Assembly: GCA_011763485.2 (NCBI GenBank)
Contig: JAANSK020271491.1
Location: 1-32,745 of the forward strand
Origin: Isoetes engelmannii
Taxonomy: Eukaryota; Streptophyta; Lycopodiopsida; Isoetales; Isoetaceae
Length of the DNA: 32,745 bases
Direction of reading: 5' to 3'
A program made the position numbers and the translations under genes. The stretch's first letter is position 1, and every line of letters begins with the position of its first letter. Positions 1 through 11,500 of this stretch are shown here, piece by piece. Below the pieces are notes generated by a model. It was not told the DNA's origin, ran no database searches, and worked only from the letters and a program-made list of their open reading frames with translations.

Positions 1-1
1 T

Positions 2-802
2 GTTGATGGTGTGAATGATGCAATTGCTGCTACTAGTAGGCCACAATCTTTGCCTAGAAACATGATTGTAAGAGGTAGGGTTCCACCTGCGCTTAAGAAG
101 AAGTTGTATGTAACTAGTGATGAGTTTGTAAATGCCAAACTTGAGTATCAAAAGCAGCTAGATGAGGCTAGGGAACTAAGAAAAAAACAGGTTGAGGAAA
201 GGGCAAAGGTAAGAGAGGAGAAGGCAAAGAGGAAGGAAGAAGAGAAACTTAGGAAAGAGAAGGCCAGAATTGAGAGAGAGGAGAAAAGAAAAGCTAAGGA
301 AACATGTAATGCAAGAGGGAAGAGGCCAAGAAAGAAAGTGGTTGTGGAATCATCAAGTGATGAGGAAGAGGTGCTGATTGGAAACAATGATGTCTCATAT
401 CAAACTAGGCGGTCAAACAGGGCAAGAAAGCCAAGTAGGAAGGCATTGGAGTTGGCTGAGCAAGTGCAGGTAAGGGAGGACTTTTGTTTAGTGTCAAACT
501 TGTTTTATCATAATGCTAATAGTTTGGCTTTTCTGCAGGAAGTAGCTTCAAATGAACAAGAAGCTGAAGTGAGCAATGATATTCCTATCCCAAATAGTTT
601 GGCTGAAAAAAATCAGTTACAACACCCTAATTGTGATGATGACTTCCATGACACAAATGACAATATGGAAGTCTTCCAAGATAGTCAGCCCCCTGAAGAT
701 GATTCAGAAATGATTGGGTGTAGTTATGAAGGAACACATGAGTGTTCCTGGGATGAACACTGCAGACAAAAGAGGACCAAATGTGTTAATGATTTGTACT
801 AG
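2..802 (+). CDS. Partial hypothetical charged coiled-coil protein (3' end of gene)
   Basis: The frame is open from the first bases of the window to the stop at 800-802 (267 codons), so the true start lies upstream. The first in-frame ATG is at 62-64, and nothing marks it as the start. The protein has a lysine/glutamate/arginine-rich heptad-like stretch over about residues 50-95 (probable coiled coil), a basic KRPRKK cluster (possible nuclear signal) followed by an acidic SSSDEEE patch, then a basic RRSNRARKPSRK motif and an acidic, Asn-rich C-terminal third. This composition suggests a nuclear, nucleic-acid-associated protein, but I recognise no family. A 69-nt stretch with good splice signals lies inside (470-538). 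It could be a host gene or an accessory ORF of a DNA transposon. It ends about 1.5 kb upstream of the SBE3-like gene, on the same strand. Confidence 0.5.
   Translation, partial: VDGVNDAIAATSRPQSLPRNMIVRGRVPPALKKKLYVTSDEFVNAKLEYQKQLDEARELRKKQVEERAKVREEKAKRKEEEKLRKEKARIEREEKRKAKETCNARGKRPRKKVVVESSSDEEEVLIGNNDVSYQTRRSNRARKPSRKALELAEQVQVREDFCLVSNLFYHNANSLAFLQEVASNEQEAEVSNDIPIPNSLAEKNQLQHPNCDDDFHDTNDNMEVFQDSQPPEDDSEMIGCSYEGTHECSWDEHCRQKRTKCVNDLY
470..538 (+). other. Candidate exitron-like 69-nt intron inside the charged ORF
   Basis: The segment starts with gtaaggg after a cag and ends with tttctgcag, so both splice sites fit plant consensus. It is T-rich, 69 nt long (a multiple of 3) and has no in-frame stop, so retained and spliced forms would both be translatable. 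The inserted peptide is hydrophobic and unlike the highly charged flanks, which suggests it is normally an intron. Confidence 0.5.
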
Positions 803-2306
803 TCTACCATACATTTTTTAGTGGCTGTTGTTCTTACTGCTACATATGTGTAGACCTTGGAGGTCAGATTTTTTACTTAAGTTTCTCATTGTCAATGCAA
901 TAGTATCTATATTTTCATGACATTGCGTTGTGCAAATTCTCATTATGTACATGTTCATTGTTGTCTTGTAGTTTGAGCTGCTGCTGCAATAAGCAACCCT
1001 GTGAGTGGATGGGAAAAAGACCTTTCAAACCTACAGGTATCACTTTAGCCTTAAACTATTACATTAATCCTGCCATTGAGAAATGGCTGGATAGTATTCA
1101 GGTTTCGGAGGTTCAATTCCCCGAGTACTTTTGCTGCACAGCATAGGTTCATTCAGTTCACTAACCAAGGTGCTCTTATGCTCCATTAGAGCTGTTATGT
1201 GCACAATTATGGTCACTAGGTGCACCATGAAGGTGCATGAACATTGCAGTTAGGGTCTGTTTGGTCTTCATGCAGGTACATGGAGTGCACCACTTAACAT
1301 GCACCAGCAGGGTCGTGAGGCTCACCAATGGGTGCTCCAAGTGGGTACCTGGTATCACCAAGGGGGTACTCAGACCCCCCTCAACTTGGACGCCTATAGC
1401 TTAGCAATAACATGTTTGTTTTCAAATTTAAAGGTGCCATCTGATAGATGCAGATCTGGAGCACACATTAGACTTGTTTTCTTACTGATCCGTGTTCAAT
1501 TTTTGCAATGACAACAATTTTTCCCTTAAGTTCACCAACTATGGACCATCCCCCTTAAACAGAAACGCAAACAGAGGTCCATAGATCCGAAACTGGTCCT
1601 AAAACAAAAACGCAAAACAGAAAGGTCAGAAATGCAAAATAGAAAGTCTTTTTGCCCTTTCTTGCAATCGGATGAATTCTGTGGTCTAATCCGGCCACCA
1701 TAGGCAGCATAGAGGACCGGACATCTTCAACCAGAGCGAACCCGGCGAACCAGAGCATCTTCAAGCTTCCAACATCTTCAAGCATCCGGCTCCAGGGCAT
1801 CTCCTCCGACATCCAGCAGAGGTCTGCCTCCAGGGCATCCGGCAGATGATCGATCAGTCCCTCTGTTCTGCCATAGCCGCCCACAAAACTGTGGCAAGAT
1901 GAAGAACAACCCTCTCACAAAACTGGAATCGTACACCATTACTCAAAATTTTTGAAATCACTCCGACATTAGCAGAATATGCTGGTGATTCTCCGGACGG
2001 TGATACCGTCAGATGGGATAGTCTTGCTGGGATATTCTACAAGGCAGAATATGGACAATGATTTCGTCCGGTGGAATATTTCGGGGAAGTGATTTTGTCA
2101 AGAAAGTAGTTGCCGGTGGTGATTCCACCAGAAAGAATCTATTGGACGGCCGAAGCGGGGTTTGGGGAACGGAACCCGTTTGTGGGAGGGTTGGTGATCC
2201 TGTGGGAGGGATTAACCGCGAAAAAATCACCAAAACAAGCCTTATCCATGGATACCCAAAACTCACGTATACGGAGGGTTTATCGTTAAACCTTCGCTAG
2301 CCGGGT
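803..2306. other. Intergenic region between the charged ORF and the SBE3-like gene
   Basis: No gene is supported here. The first 100 bases are probably the 3' UTR of the upstream gene (T-rich, no certain poly(A) signal). About 1190-1390 contains gtgcatg/gtgcacc-rich sequence around gggtctgtttggtc, a motif often seen near ends of plant DNA transposons, but I cannot close an inverted-repeat pair. About 1890-2306 is the probable promoter and 5' UTR of the SBE3-like gene. It has several imperfect copies of a ccggtggtgatt-like motif between 1990 and 2130. No convincing TATA box was found. Confidence 0.4.
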
Positions 2307-2548
2307 ATGGCGCTTGCCTGTCATTCCTGTTTTCCAGTCACGGGACAGAGAAATGGACTTTCCCTCACAGTTTTCTCAAATAGAGTCCCCGAAGCTAATT
2401 ATTGCTTGTCAAAACACAAAGTTGCCATCTCAGTGTGCAGGAGTAACCTTCGAGAAGACCAGGAAGCCGGACAGAGAATAGACCCAGCTGGGATTATAGA
2501 TGTTGTCGACCATTCTACGCAGAAGTTAGCACAGTTCCTGCGAGAAAG
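2307..2548 (+). CDS. SBE3: SBE3-like exon 1: transit peptide and N-terminus
   Basis: ATG at 2307 opens a frame with an Ala/Ser/Arg/Cys-rich N-terminus typical of plastid transit peptides. The conserved family motif DPAGI...FAQFLRER-like sequence (here LAQFLRER) lies at the end. The donor is aaag|gtacgt. The exon ends in phase 2, with the Arg codon split across intron 1. Confidence 0.8.
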
Positions 2549-5500
2549 GTACGTCTACAATCTGCACGAGTCAAATAGGATTAACGTTGTATTTAGTTAA
2601 ACCTTACATTGTCTTCGTTAAATTGAAGCACACTATCTGTACTTTCTCCAGTCTTTCTCCACAACCTTCATTTGGGTATCCTTGCAGTTAAACCAGCTAT
2701 TTTTCTTTTCTATCTGACCTTTGAGCTCCAGCTAGTTCAACACCTATAACTCAAGCCTTAAAAAATGAATGGACTAACTAATTTGGCAGAGTTATCGAAG
2801 GTTAGGACATGTCCGTTTGCTTCAGATGGACATTACACTACAAAATTACTTTGAGATGCTGCATTTTATTCTACAAATAAAAGACGAACTTACTAACTGC
2901 AATGATTGAAATACAACAACACTATTACCAGTTACTTGTAAAATTAGAGTCTGGGAACTATCCTGCTCAGCAGCCCTGGTCATTTCCAGGTCATGTTATC
3001 TTCCAGTTTCATTCCAATCAATCAGCGCTGGCAAGACTAGCTGTTTGTATTTATGTTTTTGCTGTGATGGACAAACAATCCCCAACAACACTCACAATCA
3101 CAATCTTGAGTTATCCTTTTGCACCTATGGATTTGAGATTCCAACGTCCCTAAGTGGGGAAAATGAGCCTTATCAGTTTTTGGAGTATTTCTATAAGTGC
3201 GTACCTGATGCGCAGAAGAGTGTTGTTACATGTTACATTGAAGGTGAAAGTTTTGTCAGCAGCTGTTGCAGGTAGGATGCTAATGCGATAAAGTTTTGGC
3301 TGCATTAGGGCATAACAATGCTACTATAATTACCTTCCCACTTCGTATGAATGTGTTGTCACATCCCCATTCACATGTATTCGTCTTTGCTGCTGTAACA
3401 TATCTTTCAATTGGTATAACTTGAGATCAGTATGGTCTAGAAGCAAGTACAACATGAAGGACATTCCACCTATATAACATACGGATTGCGTATTGTTTTT
3501 ACTTGTTCGTTCTAAGAATCTCCTTCTCCTTTGCATCCTTCAACAAATGAAAGTTAGGAGATTAATAGACTAAATGTTACACATGTTGATTTTAGTCTGT
3601 GATAATAGATCCTCATTTGTGCGAACAAATTTTATGCTAGGTATAAAGCTATGAAAGACTTAAAGGATACAATTGTTCAGAGGGATTGGAGCCTGCTTGA
3701 TATGGCATCGGCGTGAGTAAATGCTTGGTGATTATTATTATGCCCTGAATCTTTTTTTCTACGAGAGGCAATGGTTTTCTATCTCATGGTATTTAGGTAC
3801 ACTGTCATGGGTCTTAAACGACATGCACGACATGGCATCAAGTTCTATGAATGGGCGCCTGGTAGGCTTTTAACCTTTGTTTGTTTAATCTCTGCTTTAT
3901 ACTTCTCGTTTCTGGACAATGTCAAGACTGCAAAATATCCTGCACCAATTCAGGAATTTGGATGGAATGACCTGCTGTTGTTGGAATTTAGAATGTATAA
4001 GTTTGTGTCTGATATAATTTATTTGACTGTCATGACTCATATGTCATTATAATTAGTCATTATTGTCTGAAGCACTTCTGATTCAGGGGCACGTTTTTGT
4101 TCACTTATTGGAGATTTCAATGGCTGGGTCCATAGGCAGAATAGTGCAGAAGAAGGTTACTTGGGTCGTGATGATGATGGATACTGGAAGATATTTGTTT
4201 CGGATAAGCTCCGAGAAGATGAGGAGGAGGACGACTTTTTGCAAGAGTATAATTATTCTCAGGATTACGATCGTGGTGATGAAGATGTCGATGTTGAAGC
4301 TCTCTTTAAAAAGATGGATGATGATTATTGGGAACCTGGGGAGGATGAGTACATCAAAGATCCAACTGCTTTTGCAGAAGAGCTATACAATTCCATTTTC
4401 GGTACTCAACGTGGTCTGGTTAGACTAGAAGATGAAGAGGATGATGGTGACAAGTTTATGGATGAACCAGCTGATGCAAGGACACGATATGAAGAATGGA
4501 AAGCTACTGAAGCTGGAAAGCAGACTGCAAACTTGCCCCCTGTTGAAGTTGTTGATGATGGTAGCAATCCAAAAGAACTAACCATTATAGATGATCCTGT
4601 TTGGCGCAAAAGAGTTGCAAAAAAGAAACCACCATTAGCTTACTGGTTATATTTTATTAAGGGCCGCAAGGCATGGGAGAAGAAATATGTTCCTGGAATA
4701 CCACATAGGGGACGTGTTAGAGTTTACTTGCATACCCCGGAGGGCCCTTTGGAACGTGTGCCAGCATGGGCAACATATGTATTGCCAGGTATGTAAACTG
4801 CTTTTGTCGATATTGATGGGCTAGTGTAAAAAGAAAATTATGCAAGTTCGTTAGGGCGTTTTAGGATGAACACCCTTTGAATCCCTTAAGCAATACATTG
4901 TGTGTGTGGCAAAGACAGGGCGTTAGTTTCTATGCAGATGTTTGAGATGTATTATACTCATTGAAAACCTACTCAAATAGCTCATAATCCGAAGATTGTG
5001 CTTTTGATAGCTTTAGACCTAGTAGGATGGTTCCTAGTATTTTCTGGAAATAATTCTCAACCCAGTGGCCTGGGCTTTTATGGCTGATCTACTAATAGTG
5101 TAGATGAGATGCAAAGTCATTGAACTGCAAACGGCAAGGGTGCATGTATAGAGCCCTAGTCTTATCTTGTTTTCGAAGCAAATTAACATACGTAAGTAAT
5201 CTGCTATGCCCATGAAACCCAAGAACGGTGGAAATCTGAATTTTGTGCATCTTGGTCCTCATTCAACCTTCCTGTATTATAAAATTATGCTAGTTGTGTG
5301 TCTGTTATTGCTGCTCAATTCTAAAGTTACCTTATGTTTTCAAGTTGTGTAGATCCTGACAGGAAGCGCATGAGTGCTGTGTTTTGGGACCCCCCCATGA
5401 ATGAGAGGCACCAGTGGAAGAATGCAAGTCCAGACGTTCCTAGAGCTTTACGTATATATGAATGCCACATTGGTATAAGTGGGGAAGGTGCCCGGGTTTC

Positions 5501-8500
5501 TACATTTAAGGAGTTTACAGAGAAGGTAACAAAACGTGCCTTTGCCCTATATTCTTGGGATGTCTATTCCTTAGGTTGTTAAAAAAACGAGATACGGAAT
5601 CCCGTCACATTTTTGAAATCTTCGTCTCTTCATGGAGTTTGCCAGTTTCCGCTGGTTTTTATCACTAAATTAGAGCTTGAAAGGATTTCTGAAAATATAG
5701 TGGACAAAACTCAATAGGAAATGAAGCAGAAACTTTGTGATATTTTAACCGTTGAAGTAGGTCCATTAGTCATTCCTTTATACTATTTTGGATTTGCAGG
5801 TGCTTCCATATGTGAAGAATGCAGGATACAATACAATACAACTAATTGGGATTCAAGAACATGCTGAATATTCCAGTATAGGATATAAGGTAATTTTTCT
5901 ATATATCTATCCTCGTGTATTTATGTGCTGGATTCTATGCAACCTTTTCAACCTTAAAACGGCATCAAGAAGGAAGGACACTGCTTGGGTTCATTTATAT
6001 AGACCCCTAGTTATTATCCGAATAAAACACTTCATTATTCTAATGCCAACATCACTTCATAATCAACCATGAACTATATTCAATCGACCTGTGGTTCCAG
6101 TCCTCTTCCTCTTTGGTTTCATTTGTTAAGTTCCATTTATGGATATGAGCTTCTAAAGATTAACCCTAAAAAAGGGAGTTCCCCATTATGACGAAACATG
6201 CTCAATATCTTGGTTTCATCTTCCTTGGCAGTCTTACTTGGGATTGTTGCTGCATCTTTTCCATCTTCATACATTCTACCAAGCTTGCTATTAATTTCTC
6301 TATTGCTTTGGTGTATGAAACCTACTTGGGATCTTGCAGTGAAAATTCAGCAGGATAAATATCTTTATTGAAGAAGCTAATTCAGGCTGAGATAGCAAGA
6401 GGGTTGGATTTTGGGAAAACACCGGCCACTAAGTTGTCAAAAAATTGCAAAGTACAGTTGTAGAGACATAGAAAATCGGAGTCATCTCAGGAGGGCCAAG
6501 TTGGGAAGCATTGAACTTGCAATTCTAGCAAGTTTTCGGGGAGAAGTGGTGAAGAATTTCACAAATTCTTTCATTTATTTGCAAATAGTCGAAGAAATTG
6601 TGTAATATCTCCAGTAAGAAGTAATCTTTTTATGATGTCTTGGTTTTACTTGAAGGATTGTGCATTTTTGCAAACTCAGCCATGACAAGTCTGGATGTAT
6701 GGAGAATTCCATTGAACCCTTGGAGTGATTTCTTTGAGGTCTATAGGTCTGGATGATGCCTTGGACCCTGGTTGGAACTCAAAGAAAGTAAGAGGGACTT
6801 GAATCAAGTGGAAGTCCTAACTGGGACAGAGTTAGGAGACAGCTGGATAAGAACCTTCTTTCTAAACCAGGACTTAGGACACAAGCTTTTTTGAAAAAAA
6901 TGGATCAACTTGAACTTTCAGACTCCAAGGACATAATCGAGTAGTAGGCTATCACAAAGTTTTCTTTGGTGCAGGAGGATCCACTGATGCCACCCAGCTC
7001 ATCATGAAAATGTGGAAGCCCCTGTCAAAGGAATTCAGTAGTGTTTCCTCAATTATAGAATGCCACAAGAATATTCGATACAGCATTGGAGAAGTACAGT
7101 TGGCTTGTCTCCTTGCTAGCTATCAGGAACAATCCTGACGTCTCCAACTTGAAGTGTGTGGATGAGCTGAAGGGGTGGACGCCGTGCATATGCTGTTAAG
7201 AGAAGCTCATGCAGGTGGGCAAGTTGGTTGCTAGTTCCATGAAGTATATCTTGATTGGTTGTCTCAAGAATCGAAAGGGCTGAAAGATCTGTAATATAAC
7301 CTAAGAAAGCATCACAAGGGATGAAGAGGAATAAGTCAGCCCTACTCTAATGTGGCACCCCTCTAGCTCATACAAAAAACCAAATTAAAGTCTAACTAGG
7401 CGTGACTGTGCCTTTATCTCTAATCAAGTGAGACATCACACCTTCATCAATCAATGTTCTTGAAGTACGGCATGTTCGATGTGTACGCCTGCTACAAGTT
7501 GTTTATGGTCCTTTACAAAAACAGGGTTTCAGGAGCATGCAGCCTCCTACTCCTTGGATCCAAGCACTATTAACTTATTGTTGTTAACATTTGGCCAGAT
7601 GTTTAGGCATCACTCAACAGCTGTGTGCGATGATCAGATCACAAATTTCAGGGCAGATTCTTATGCAGTGTCTAGCTTAGAGCAGCCAGGAGAAAGGTGA
7701 GCAGAAAGGCTAGCCAAACTTTAACTCGTAAGTCACAAAAGTAACTTTGCTTTGATGGCTAAAGTTATCATGTAAAATAAAATCACTTATGTTGGTAAAT
7801 ACAGATGCAAAGTGAATGGCAGCTATGCAGGAAAAATTTAGCATGCTTCAGGAGGACTGCTGTCCTAGAAACTGGATCAAACACTTCCATCTAAGCCTTC
7901 CTGATGCCTGTGCTCTGTTAGAAGTTAGAACCTACATATGTGACATGTACATACTTGTACATATGCTGACATGTACATTTGTACAGCTGGCACCACGTGC
8001 CTATATATTTATATCATTCTCATTTTTACAGTGGAACAGTTCGTTCTCGTTTTCTCTTGTCTTGTGTCTATCTCTCATGGATCTCTCACTTCAATAAACT
8101 CTTAGCTACTTGTACTTGGACGTTGTACCATCTGCTTGAATTTGTTTTGAATGGACTTTGCTCCTTTCACGTTCTTATCCTTCGGTCAAGGAACAAATTG
8201 CAACAACAGCCAGCAAGGGCTGTAATTATTGCAGATAAATTTCAATTAGCATCTTGACTAGTCAGAGGAAGCAGTTTAAATGCTATAACTAAAGTAGGGG
8301 GCAGGTCAGTTGGGTGTGCAGGTTGAGGAGTTTGTATGGCCTCAAACAAGATGTTTGGCGAGCTGAGATCCACAAAGCGACTCAAAGGCAGCAGAGCAGA
8401 TCCAAACCTTTACTATAGAATCAACAAAAGCAGATATGCAGCATTGTCCTATATGTGAATAGACATGGTACTAACAGCAGCGCTAAGAATAAGAATCTCA

Positions 8501-11500
8501 CCTGGAAATCCTTGGTGCTGAGTTCCAGCATGGTGAAAGCATCTGAACATAATGCGGGAAAACAATGCACCCACATGGCGGGAAATGCAAGTAATCTCCA
8601 TAGGTTCTAGTCATATTCAAGAAACATGATTGTGCAACAACATTATGACATGCCACAATAAGATGGCAGTACTTGATTTCCAGGTGGTACAAGACCATGT
8701 GCCAGGTGTGGGATTCCATTCATCATTTACGCCCTCTCAATTAGTAATAGAAAGAGCCCATGGATATGACCTGGGAGTGTACTCCATCTAACATTCAAGC
8801 TCTCTTTATTTATCACACCTCCAAACCTTAGCCGGAAGCCTACCAAGGGGTTATGTCCATTATGGTCAAAATCATGACCCTGCACCTATATATTTGCTCG
8901 TGCATGCGTGGCCAAAATCACTCCAGCGGTACCCACTTTTCTAGCCTTCTTCAGTGTCTTCAGCATCCTACTAGTCTTGCCAACTTTAACTGTTCCTAGG
9001 TTGAACACAACTCCTAATATTACATGCTAACCCTAATGGTACAACCTTGCAATGCTCCAGATAATTTAAGCCATATCAATTGAATGTAGACTCGGCCAGT
9101 TGATATTTTTTGTTTATCTTGCTTCTTGTGATTTGTGATTAATTCAGGTATTAACGTATTTACTGCTGACTCCAAAGAGTAGTCAGATGCGATATTTAGA
9201 GGTTTGTAGTTACATTATAAAACCTATTCGTGTGTTCTTTGAATATCCTAGGTCACAAACATGTTTGCAGTCAGCAGCCGTTTTGGTACACCGGAGGACT
9301 TCAAGTGTCTTGTTGATACAGCCCACGGTTTGTCCCTTATCTTGTAATAATGAATAGATTGAAATGTTAACTAAAGAAAGGAAGATTATACTAACGTCTA
9401 CGAAAGAAACTGTGAACATTATGCTTCCTCGGAAAAGGCGAGGCAGTTGGCATGCATTAGCTATAGGGTGACATGTTCAAATAGCTTTTGGAGTTGTCCC
9501 TTGATGCATCTAAGGGTAAATTATATAGTTCATTGCTGAAGCTTGCAGTTGTTAAATGTACATTTCCACAATGAACAGGTGGCAGATGTGCATGTTTCAC
9601 CCAACAACAAGTGTATACAGATTGTCAACTAAAGAACACATAAATAAAAGACACATTCTGCATAAATAAAGAGGTGCTTCATCCTTCTGCATTGCGAGAT
9701 CAGAAGAAAGACACATTTGTCTGGGGCTGACCAATTTCCTACTCAGAGATTCTTAATTAGCCTAATGGCAATGCTTGTTGTGGAGGTTGAATCAGAGATT
9801 CTTAGTTCGCCTATGGGGAGCGGAATTTCTGAAGACCTGTTAGAGGATTCTGGTTTGCTTTTGGTTAATCTTATCAATGGTATCAGAGAAAAGTAACAAG
9901 TAAAGTTAGAGCATCACTTGGAAGACCAAACTAACACAATTCATGGGGGTAAAGAATTTGTGGGTTCATAAACCTGAAAGTGTTAAATCGAACTAGGAAG
10001 TCGAAAGCTGGTGGCGGGGAAAAGAAAGGGACTACATTTTTTTTGATTAATGTTCATTAGAGACCTTTAAGACTAAGAAAAAATCTTAACCTTTATATAC
10101 TGTAGACCCTTATGAGATTAAGTAGGCACATGAATTCATATCATCTAGAAGTTCCTAGCTTTAAAACACGACACATGGCTAGCAAGTAAGAGTCGAACAC
10201 AACAGGAGAAACATTTATAGGGGTCTCACGCACAATTTGGCCCAATTAACCGGTCCTGTGCATCTCCTGGGTGGGTCTAAAAAATGATGCGATGGCCTGC
10301 TTACTCTTGTTATTCTTGTGCAAAAGTTTAGAAAGATATGGGGCTGCCATCACAATTCTAGCCTTTTGTAAACTGACCCATTCAAATACTTGTGTCAGCA
10401 TTATTCAACACTTGATAATGATGCCAAATGAGGTATAAAGGAAGAGGTCAGCACTTTACCTTTAATTGCGCCCTCATGTAGCTGATTCTCTCTGTTTGAT
10501 AATGCATTTCTGAGTTGGGTGAGGTAGACATACACAAAGCAGCATTTCTGCTCCTACAAAATCATCAGACGTAGTGGGGTCATCGAGTGCCCTTTGGAAT
10601 ATACAGGACAAAAGAAGAGGAATGGTTTTGATTCCATTATCAAGTTGAGTGATGTTCGAGTTTTTGCTGCAGCTTCAAGTTCATACTGCCCGAAAGGTTA
10701 CCTCTCTGGATATCCTGGTGGTTTAAGAAAAAACTTTGAACGAACAAGTTAGTTGATCTGAAACAAACCGCCCGCATAAGCGTGAAAGTGTTAAGCAAAC
10801 TAGGAAGTTGAAAGCTGGTGAGGGGGAAAAGAAAGGGACTGAATTTTTTTAATTAATGTTAGAGACCCGTAAGACTAAGAAAACATCTTAATGTTTATAT
10901 ACTACAGACCTTATGCGAGACACATGAATTCTTATCATCTAGAAGTTCCTAGCTTTAAAACACGACACAATTAAGAGTCAAAAAACAACTGAAGAAACAT
11001 CTATGGTGGCCTTACACACAATTTGGCCAAGCTAACAGTCCTGTGCATCTCCTGGGTGGGTCTAAAAAATGATGCGAAGGCCTGTTTACTCTCTTGTTAT
11101 TCTTGTGGAAATATTTGGAAAGATATGGGCTGCCTTCACAATTCTAGCCTTTTGTAAACTGACCCATTCAAATACTTTGTGTCAGCATTATTCACACTTG
11201 ATAGATGCCAAATGAGGTATAAAGGAAGAGGTCAGCACTTTAGCTTTAATTGCCCTCGTGTAGCTGATTCTTTCTGTTTGCTAATGCATTTCTGAGTTGG
11301 GTGAGTCAGAGATACACAGAGCAGCATTTCTGCTCCCAAAATTTCATCAACTACCGACGTAGTTGAGACCCCTCTGAAATATACAGACAACAGAAGAGGA
11401 ATGCTTCTGATTTCACGATTATCAAGTTGAGTGATTGCCTGAGTCTCTGCTGCCATGCCATGCCTCTGGCTGGCCAGCTTCAAGTTCATACTGCCCGAAA

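Larger units (their letters stand above)
5890..9251 (+). other. SBE3-like intron 6 with transposon relics
   Basis: 3362 nt, gtaatt to cctag. The stretch 6360-7700 has scattered open pieces in several frames that look like decayed coding sequence, but I cannot assign a family. An LTR-like stretch (7916-8112) and a copia reverse-transcriptase relic (8320-8476) are listed separately. 8480-9250 shows nothing I recognise. Confidence 0.6.

Noticed and set aside
148-387. Minus-strand Phe/Ser-rich ORF
   Set aside because: It is the complement of the Lys/Glu-rich coiled-coil coding sequence on the + strand.
1190-1390. DNA transposon end with a gggtctgtttgg motif
   Set aside because: No matching inverted end or target duplication could be found nearby, so the motif alone is too weak.
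2902-3275. Extra exon in intron 1
   Set aside because: The overlapping open frames match no part of the family, and exons 1 and 2 already join in phase through the split Arg codon.
4406-4609. Minus-strand Ser-rich ORF opposite exon 4
   Set aside because: It is the shadow of the acidic gat/gaa-rich coding strand.
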